From Enoplolaimus lenunculus (Eukaryota; Nematoda; Enoplea; Enoplida; Thoracostomopsidae): 64,000 bases of DNA. Below the pieces are notes generated by a model. It ran no database searches and had not been told where the DNA came from. It saw nothing but the letters and a program-made list of their open reading frames with translations. The stretch is from assembly GCA_030248215.1 (NCBI GenBank), contig JASANG010000896.1, forward strand, positions 186,001-250,000. The letters run 5' to 3'. The position numbers and the translations under genes are program-made. Shown in pieces: positions 58,201 to 64,000 of this stretch (its first letter is position 1; each line of letters begins with the position of its first letter).

Positions 58201-59919
58201 TATGGCTGGCTTCTGGTCTACAACTCCTTCTACTCTTTGGAATTTCCATAAAAGTAGACTGGCTTTCGCTAGTTTTGAGCCCTATTCACACGTAAAAGTT
58301 TTTGCTGCGAGAACTTGCAGCTGCAAGTTGCACACAGAACTTGCATTTTTTCATCAGCGAATGAGAAAGGCAGTAATAATTTCAGTGAACTTGCATGGCT
58401 ATTCACACATGTAAACTAAAATCATTACTATGATTTTTAGTTAATTATTTACAGCTGCAAGTTTTTTGAATGCGATTTTGGACAAAACTTGCAATTGCAA
58501 ATTGCAGCCGCAAGTTCTCGCAGCAAAAACTTGCACGTGCGAACAGGGTTTAAGACTGGACGAATATCAAATCAAATTTCACTATTTCCTATGCGATGTT
58601 AGCGTTACATTTGAAAGTTCTAAATTATAAAAGTGGTCCTATACTTAACGTGCATCATCGTCTATCACCGTCCGTCACCGTTAGGAATAAACACGCAAAC
58701 GGCCATACGACGGCGTATGCTAATCGGTGACTAATGATGACGGACGGCTCTGGATGATGATAAAATTATCAAAAGATATAGTGCCGCCCTTGAAGTATTA
58801 ACTAAATAGTGTTGAAGAAGGAAGCAAAGTGAGCCACGAAATAATGGCTGGAATTTCCTGTATTTGCTTTGTTTGAATCGGTGATGGTCGATCACACATC
58901 TAAAGCCGTATTCTCAAGTGTGTGATACATCAGCCAATGTATAAATAAGAGCTGTAACAGTACACATATGCATAAACTTAAGCCTAGACTGCAAAAAATG
59001 GTGAGTCAAATTGACTCTTTCTGAAATAGGCTTTTCCTGACTACACAAACTGAGTTAAAATTGACTCCGCCAGAGTTATGTTCGACTCAGTTTGACACTG
59101 GCGGAGTCGAATTTTGAGCCAGTTTGTGTCAGGAAAAGCCTATTTCGGAGAGAGTCAATTTGAGTCTTCATTTCTTGCAGTGTAAATCTAAGTCAAAAGT
59201 CTAACCATAAACTTAAGCAAAAAATAGTCTAAAGCTTAAGCTTAATTGCCAGAGAAAATGGTCGGGACCCTTATCCATACATGAGCTATAGTTTACACCA
59301 TTTTTCCCAAAATTACAGTGAAGCACTGATTAATTTCAGCAACGGCCGAGATACAATCGTTCCAAAACGTAAATCTGCTGTAATCGGGCAACGGCGAGCG
59401 TTTTCATCTGGCGATATTGAAAAAATCAACCGCCTTTATCAGTGCCCTCGCAGGTCTTCATCAAGGCCTTCCGGGTCCGTCTCTATAGCAACAAGTCGTC
59501 TTGGCGGAACAAGCCAAAGCCGTCAAACTGCAACCAGCTCTTGTAAGGATCGCTTAGCAATTTGTAATTCAATGGCATCACGAGGCGCTTGTGAGTCTCA
59601 ACGAGCTGCGATGGTTCTCAATTGCCCATCTGCTTGCAAACTATGTCCTAATGGACCGGACAGCTCTAACCGCAGGCCTAGCACAGGCCTCGGCCTTAGG
59701 AGACGAGGGCCGATCAGACCTTTAACAGGGACAAGGCCTAGGCCATCTGAAAGTGTTCGATTTTCTCGAAGGACTAGCCGGCGTGAAGTGGACCGACGAC
59801 GGCGTTGTGAAAATCAAAGTGACCAGTGTGAAATGTGGACACTTAAAGGTTACTGTAGGCGTGGACTGATTGCAACTACGGTGAAGCAACGCTGTCCACA
59901 ATCGTGTAGGCTGTGCTGA
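55218..59919 (+). CDS. astacin-family zinc metalloprotease with two ShK domains, five exons
   Basis: Exons 55218-55307, 56240-56452, 56978-57167, 57634-57901 and 59340-59919; 446 residues. Order: signal peptide 1-17 (MKLLKQLICLIYFSLVA), propeptide with the inhibitory FEGDI (80-84), catalytic domain from about 102 (RHWRDRKVPYTVSSRY), zinc site HEMMHSIGFFHE (188-199), switch tyrosine Y247, NGRDTIVPKRKSAVIGQRRA, ShK1 322-356, an Arg-rich linker, and ShK2 410-446 ending CRLC and stop. Exon phases at introns 1, 3 and 4 agree. The exon 2/3 junction is uncertain: exon 3 may start at 56968, giving NAIKAKYRHW (NAI is common there in the family), but then no matching donor is seen. Odd: the Met-turn reads SILHY with Leu245 in place of the near-invariant Met. 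This is a C. elegans NAS-type secreted protease; likely roles are cuticle, moulting or digestion, not decidable here. Introns carry several MITEs. Confidence 0.92.
55345..55515. mobile_element. GTAGCCAAGGAG-type dispersed element in astacin intron 1
   Basis: Left end GGCCTGTAGCGAAGAAGGAG, right end TTCTAGCAAGGTGAGCTGGA then TACGGGCC. Related pieces lie at 35330-35450 and 57411-57565. Confidence 0.5.
57411..57565. mobile_element. GTAGCCAAGGAG-type element in astacin intron 3
   Basis: AGAGCACCTTGCTAGGGGGG at the left, and GAGCCCCCTGGCTCCTTCTC then CTTGGCTAC at the right, with GACTTACAAGCAAGGCTGAA between, as in 35330-35450. Confidence 0.5.
58277..58553. mobile_element. TTAA-type foldback MITE in astacin intron 4
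   Basis: Left end GAGCCCTATTCACACGTAAA, right end TTGCACGTGCGAACAGGGTT then TAA. Arms share TTTGCTGCGAGAACTTGCAG and its complement. Confidence 0.75.
58932..59287 (+). mobile_element. TelA element split by a GAGTC foldback, astacin intron 4
   Basis: Left end AGCCAATGTATAAATAAGAG, then AACAGTACACATATGC and CTTAAGCCTA; the right part resumes at about 59183 with AAAATAGTCTAAAGCTTAAG and ends CCCTTATCCATACATGAGC. It stops about 50 bp before the last astacin exon. Confidence 0.7.
58987..59182. mobile_element. GAGTC foldback MITE nested in TelA, TA-flanked
   Basis: Ends GACTGCAAAAAATGGTGAGT and TCTTCATTTCTTGCAGTG, flanked by TA on both sides. The arms are nearly perfect complements (GAAATAGGCTTTTCCTGACT and its partner), so it is the youngest copy of the family in the window. 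Confidence 0.8.
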
Positions 59920-62346
59920 TGTTGGCCAAGCCAGCTAATGCGGCATAAAGTGTCGTCAAACCCTTTTTGCGCATGGAGCTGGGTTATTTAATCTGAAACA
60001 CACCACAGAATCTAAAACTAAAGTTTTAAAGAGTTTGACTAACAAGAAATGTGTGTCTCTTCTCACTCGCTTAGATGGCAAAATGTTTTAGTCGCTGCCT
60101 GAGCAGCAAAAGCTTGGACGCGGCTAATATCCTTCTGTATAATACAAAACGAACTTATGTTTTTAATCTATAAAATGGCCGAAATTTAATTCATTTTGTG
60201 GGTAAAGGGTTCGGATAAACCTTAACGCTGCTGAGGAGCTGTTGTTTAAAAACCTGCTCGCATTCTCAGAGGTTTGTAGCAACTTTGCTTTTTATACTCG
60301 CGAGCGAAGCCCGTGAGAAACTAAACGCAAATGTAGCACAAAACCTTAACGCAACATTTAGTTTTTTGACCCTATTGATTGGCCAAACCCTTGGTTGCCC
60401 CTCCCCCCTCGAATCCACCAGTCAGGAATACAAATTGATCCATGAATGGTAAACCACAGCGTTAAATACTGTGCGATAACCGAGTCTTCCCGGGTAACCC
60501 ACCGAGGCCTTTTTGCGACAAGTCAAAATTTTGCGTAATTTTTGCTGATTTGTCTAAAACACTTAAAATTATTCGTTAGACAACGATCAGCGGCAGATCC
60601 AGAAATTTCAAGAGTGGAGACGGGTTTGAAAAAGTTATCAACATGCGATACATACGTATGTGCTTATTTTTTGATGGGAAAATTGTAAGGTAGGGACCTT
60701 ATCGTTTTGTCGCAAAAAATTTCTGACAGAGGGTCGTATCCGCTAATGGCGATGATAATTTTAAGAGTATTAAAATTTTACGGTTTTGAAAGCGCATTTC
60801 GCAAACATTTTGCTCACAGAACAGATTCAACCGAAGCCGCAAAATTTTTCAAACTCGTGTTTTACGCACGCCGTAACTTTCAGGCATATATTTCGCTACA
60901 AACCCATTCATGGCAAAATTTTCAGCGCAACAGAGCCGAAGTGAATTCAACTACACCCGTATGGGGGTAGAGAGGTGCTAATTTTGGCACTGAACTCGAT
61001 AATCCCACACACCCCCTGTTTGAAACTGAAAACACGGCAGCATTGAAATTATAGATTAGTTTTTTTACTTCCGCCAAAAAGGCTTTTTAACACCTTCTTT
61101 TTTCGTACATCCGTAGTTTCGACAGAATTCAAGGAAAAGATATCGTTACAAAATTTATGGTTTAATTTTTTAGTAAAAGTATATCTTTTTTACTGCAAAT
61201 ATTATAGGATGCAGAAATATTGCAAATATTTTGTTATGTGCTTCAGTTTTGCTGCTTAAGCGCAAACCGAAACAGTGGCGTGCCGTAGAATTTAGATTGG
61301 TGTAGTCATCCGCTAAAAACGACTAAAATATTAGTTCTTAAAATAATACTGGCCAATCGGAAACGATGCTAAATAGAGCGATGTTTATTACTGCGATGCT
61401 AGCGCCCCTGGGCGCATCTCGCTACGTTCGTGAACTGAAATTAGTAACAAAACAGCTCAATTGACTGCAGGAAGAGGAGACAACAGAAAGAGAGTAAAAG
61501 AGAGATAGATAAACAGAGTTGTACCAAGGTAAGCAGTGGCGGATTTACAAATATTTGACGGGAAGGCCGCCTGATATATTTCATGGTAAACAACCAATTG
61601 CGAAATAAGCAAGCGCAACCGCGATGTTAGCACTAAATCTTAGTACAACAATTTGATTTTGATCCCAGTTGCAAGCTACAGCCTAGGTGGTCACCTCTTC
61701 GATACTGCAGTATAGGTGATGTAGCAAATGAGCTTGTAAAACATGTCTATTTCATGACGTTATTAAATTTTTACAATTTTTGTTACGAAATTTTGTGACA
61801 GAACAACGCAAATTAAGTATATTTTAGACTCAAAGTCAATGCCTCTTTTTGCAGTCATTTTTCTGCTTTAGGATTATTTTTTGCATTGTTGTCAGTCTCT
61901 TCGTGTCTCTGTCTTTCTCTGCGTCTGTTTGTTTGTTTCTGTGTCTTCGTTTGCTATTAATAAGGCAAATTGAAAGTTTGAATACCGGTGTAAAATAAGC
62001 TGCTATTTTGTAGTTTGTTTTTTGCTAAAATTGAATTCTGGTGAGTTTACTATAGCTGTGAGTACAAGTTATCTGTTTTGACGAGTATATTTATCGCGTT
62101 TGTAACGTAAGTGAATTTGCTTATAATGTAGTAGGCATAACGTGAAACCGAATACTTATCTGCACTCGCTGGCAGTTTCAAGGAGTTATCAGAATTCACA
62201 AATTTCTGGATCAGCTACTGATTTATATCCTGTGTACTGTGAGCTGATTCTGCAATTCTTGGATTAATACAAATTCCACCTAAAATTATGTCAGATCTGG
62301 AAATGTACTAAAATGCCAATTTGCCATAATCACTACTACCCATCTT
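59920..62346. other. intergenic DNA without a recognised gene
   Basis: Pieces of GGTGGATCC/GGCGGATTT dispersed elements lie at 60400-60430, 60588-61080 and 61538-61590. The frame at 60707-60970 falls in one of these. No splice-paired exons or conserved domains were found. Confidence 0.45.
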
Positions 62347-62546
62347 GCGCCATGTAAAGATCAGGGGCGGAACGTTTTTCAATGGGACTGGAACAAGGAA
62401 AGTAAGGTTATCGCTTTAGACTAATTTTTTACTTTGCTTACGCTTAGATCTATGCGTAAGCTCATTCTTACGCTTAGGCTTGGGTTTAGACCTTGGAATA
62501 TGCTTATACTTCTGTGCCCCCGCCTCCTGTTCTTTAATGATTGGCC
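62347..62546 (-). mobile_element. TelA element
   Basis: Left end GCGCCATGTAAAGATCAGGG then GCGGAACGTTTTTC; right end CTCCTGTTCTTTAATGATTG then GCC. The core has CTTACGCTTAGGCTTGGG. No clear target duplication. Confidence 0.75.
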
Positions 62547-62777
62547 ACACATTGTAGAAGTTACCGAAATAAAATGCTGACTACGTAAAAACAGGCGTTT
62601 ATATATTCTAACCAAGCTGAAGAGTATACCAAACTATATGCTACATCTGGGACTTGAATTAAAAAATAGAATTGTTTATTTCGGAAGTTTAATTCTTATC
62701 ATACTGTATTTAACGCAAAACTATTACTATTACAAGTGCATAAAAACACTGCCCAATGTTCCTTTTACAGCTGTAAC

Positions 62778-63065
62778 AGCAAACGTATTCCTGAGCCTAA
62801 GCCTAAGCGTACAATAAGTATATTTGCAAGCCTAAGCCTAAGCCTAAAGCAAAAAATATACAGAATCAAAGACAGCAAACGTATTCCTGAGCCTAAGCCT
62901 AAGCGTACAATAAGTATATTTGCAAGCCTAAGCCTAAGCCTAAAGCAAAAAATATACAGAATCAAAGAGAGCAAACGTATTCCTGAGCCTAAGCCTAAGC
63001 GTACAATAAGTATATTTGCAAGCCTAAGCCTAAGCCTAAAGCAAAAATTATCCAGAATCAAAGCT
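62778..63065 (+). repeat. three tandem 96-bp units of TelA interior
   Basis: Units start at 62778, 62874 and 62970, nearly identical. Each is AGCAAACGTATTCCTGAGCC, a short CCTAAG run, GTACAATAAGTATATTTGCA, a longer CCTAAG run and AAAGCAAAAAATATACAGAA. The last continues into TelA right-arm sequence (CTTACTCTTTTCCAGACCCA). The left terminus is missing. Open frames through it are an effect of the repeat. Confidence 0.85.
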
Positions 63066-63797
63066 TACTCTTTTCCAGACCCACCGCTAACCGGGACTAG
63101 TAGATTATATAGGTGCTACGTATGCTAGCTGCTGCAAAGTATCGGATGGCGACGTACCATGTGCAAAATAACGTGCGTTGCCGTACGGCACAAGACGTCG
63201 TCAAGTGCAATTACGATAGTCCAAAAGTATAACGCCACGATAAAGGGACGTTTAGCAGAAACCCGACGTCTCCTAGCACTGAAAATTGTTTTTGCTCAAA
63301 TGCAAGCAAACACATTGCGTTGTGCATGCATGAACAGACTGCAATTTCAATATCAATCATATTAAAAGTTGCGTCACGTAGATATTAGTTTGTTAAAATA
63401 CTGTTATACAACAACAACATCAACAGCTTTAATAGTCTCGTGTTTAAAAACTGTATCCGCTTTCGCATGTTTAATTTGTTTTGTGACTAAAAATGACAAG
63501 CAAATGACGAATTCGGGGAGTTTCCTTGCCCCTTAACGCAACTAATCTTTGCATAGCGGTATAATAGTCAGAAATCGCACTTAAACCGAGCCTATCTCTG
63601 AGCCTAAGCCAAAGTCTAAGGGTGGCGGTGTTACTTGTCGTACAACGCGTCCGTTACCGCGCGCTATCGCACGCTGGTAGCTCGGCGCATGGCGACGCAC
63701 AAGAAAAATATGTGGCTGAGTTTTTCGGAGAAGATCAACTATTAAGTCCTCCAAGTGTTGGCCCTGTATTTTTTGTTACGCTACACTCTACAAATCA
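63066..63797. other. intergenic DNA, one weak open frame
   Basis: A plus-strand frame at about 63622-63834 reads SSAHGDAQEKYVAEFFGEDQ and onward, GC-rich at its start, but no acceptor, donor or domain supports it and it runs into a TelA element. A CCTAAGCC remnant lies at 63590-63625. Confidence 0.35.
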
Positions 63798-63965
63798 GGC
63801 CAATGTAAAGTATAGGGGCGGAACAGTATTATAAGCATATTCCTAAGCCTAAACGTGTAAGCCTAAGCCTAAGCCTAAGCTACGCAAAAAAATTAGTCTA
63901 AAGCTGAAGCTTACTGTTTTCTAATCCCACAGAGAAACGTTCCACCCATGATCTTTACAGTGGCC
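63798..63965 (+). mobile_element. TelA element with perfect 8-bp target duplication
   Basis: Left end GGCCAATGTAAAGTATAGGG, right end CCCATGATCTTTACAGTGGCC in short form. Flanked on both sides by ACAAATCA. Short core with CCTAAG hexamers. Confidence 0.9.
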
Positions 63966-64000
63966 ACAAATCACAACGAAATTATAGCACAAAAGCAAAA

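Noticed and set aside
60707-60970. Open frame of 87 codons
   Set aside because: It overlaps a dispersed GGCAGATCC-type element and shows no domain or splice partner.
62778-63065. CRISPR array
   Set aside because: The repeats are contiguous tandem units without unique spacers, in eukaryotic DNA.
62736-63128. Open frames with repeated KRIPEPKPKRTISIF
   Set aside because: Translation of three tandem 96-bp non-coding units; 96 is a multiple of three, so the frame stays open by chance.
62778-63965. A chromosome end, because of the TTAGGC runs
   Set aside because: The runs are short, mixed in direction across the window, and bounded by inverted ends and 8-bp duplications; they are transposon cargo.
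1-64000. LTR, retroviral, LINE or Polinton coding sequence
   Set aside because: No recognisable reverse transcriptase, integrase, capsid or polymerase motifs were seen on either strand; the only transposase trace is the hAT remnant at 24060-25120.

Overview
The window looks like an intron-rich, gene-poor, AT-rich animal chromosome, most likely from a nematode. The reasons are: hexamers of the nematode telomere type (TTAGGC) scattered through it, an astacin metalloprotease ending in two ShK domains, and a PNC-1-type nicotinamidase. The species cannot be named from sequence alone; an enoplean (clade I) nematode is only a guess. No retroviral, LTR, LINE or Polinton coding sequence was recognised.

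Seven genes are supported, five of them newly assembled here from split exons whose phases agree. In order: (1) nicotinamidase, 3' two exons (4806-6551, +); (2) a secreted 714-residue coiled-coil protein in three exons (15696-19313, +); (3) an unrecognised 148-residue two-exon protein (27161-28650, +); (4) a secreted 129-residue single-PAN-domain protein (31150-29604, -); (5) a secreted Gly-rich protein with 168-bp repeats (37997-41805, +); (6) its paralogue with 96-bp repeats (48631-51687, +); (7) an astacin zinc protease with signal peptide, propeptide, catalytic domain and two ShK domains (55218-59919, +). Six of the seven begin or could begin with a short first exon; five encode signal peptides. 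Genes 2, 5 and 6 share the same build: a 19-23 codon signal-peptide exon ending in Leu and a GTAAGT-type donor in phase 0, then an exon starting with Ala. Genes 5 and 6 also share the sequence after that junction and are clearly related.

Most of the remaining DNA is short non-autonomous DNA transposons. The most striking are two families (called TelA and TelB here) of about 160-215 bp with inverted ends starting GGCC, 8-bp target duplications, and a cargo of TTAGGC repeats. At least 15 copies are seen, in introns of most genes and directly upstream of three secreted-protein genes. Others are foldback elements of several families (one about 900 bp long at 3042-3946), TA-flanked and TTA-flanked elements, a TTAA-flanked foldback family, a tRNA-derived SINE, and the remains of a hAT transposase at 24060-25120 (-). 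Several are nested in each other.

The genes do not form one pathway. The common theme is secretion: four products look extracellular (matrix-like Gly-rich proteins, coiled coil, PAN) and one is a secreted protease; the nicotinamidase serves NAD salvage.
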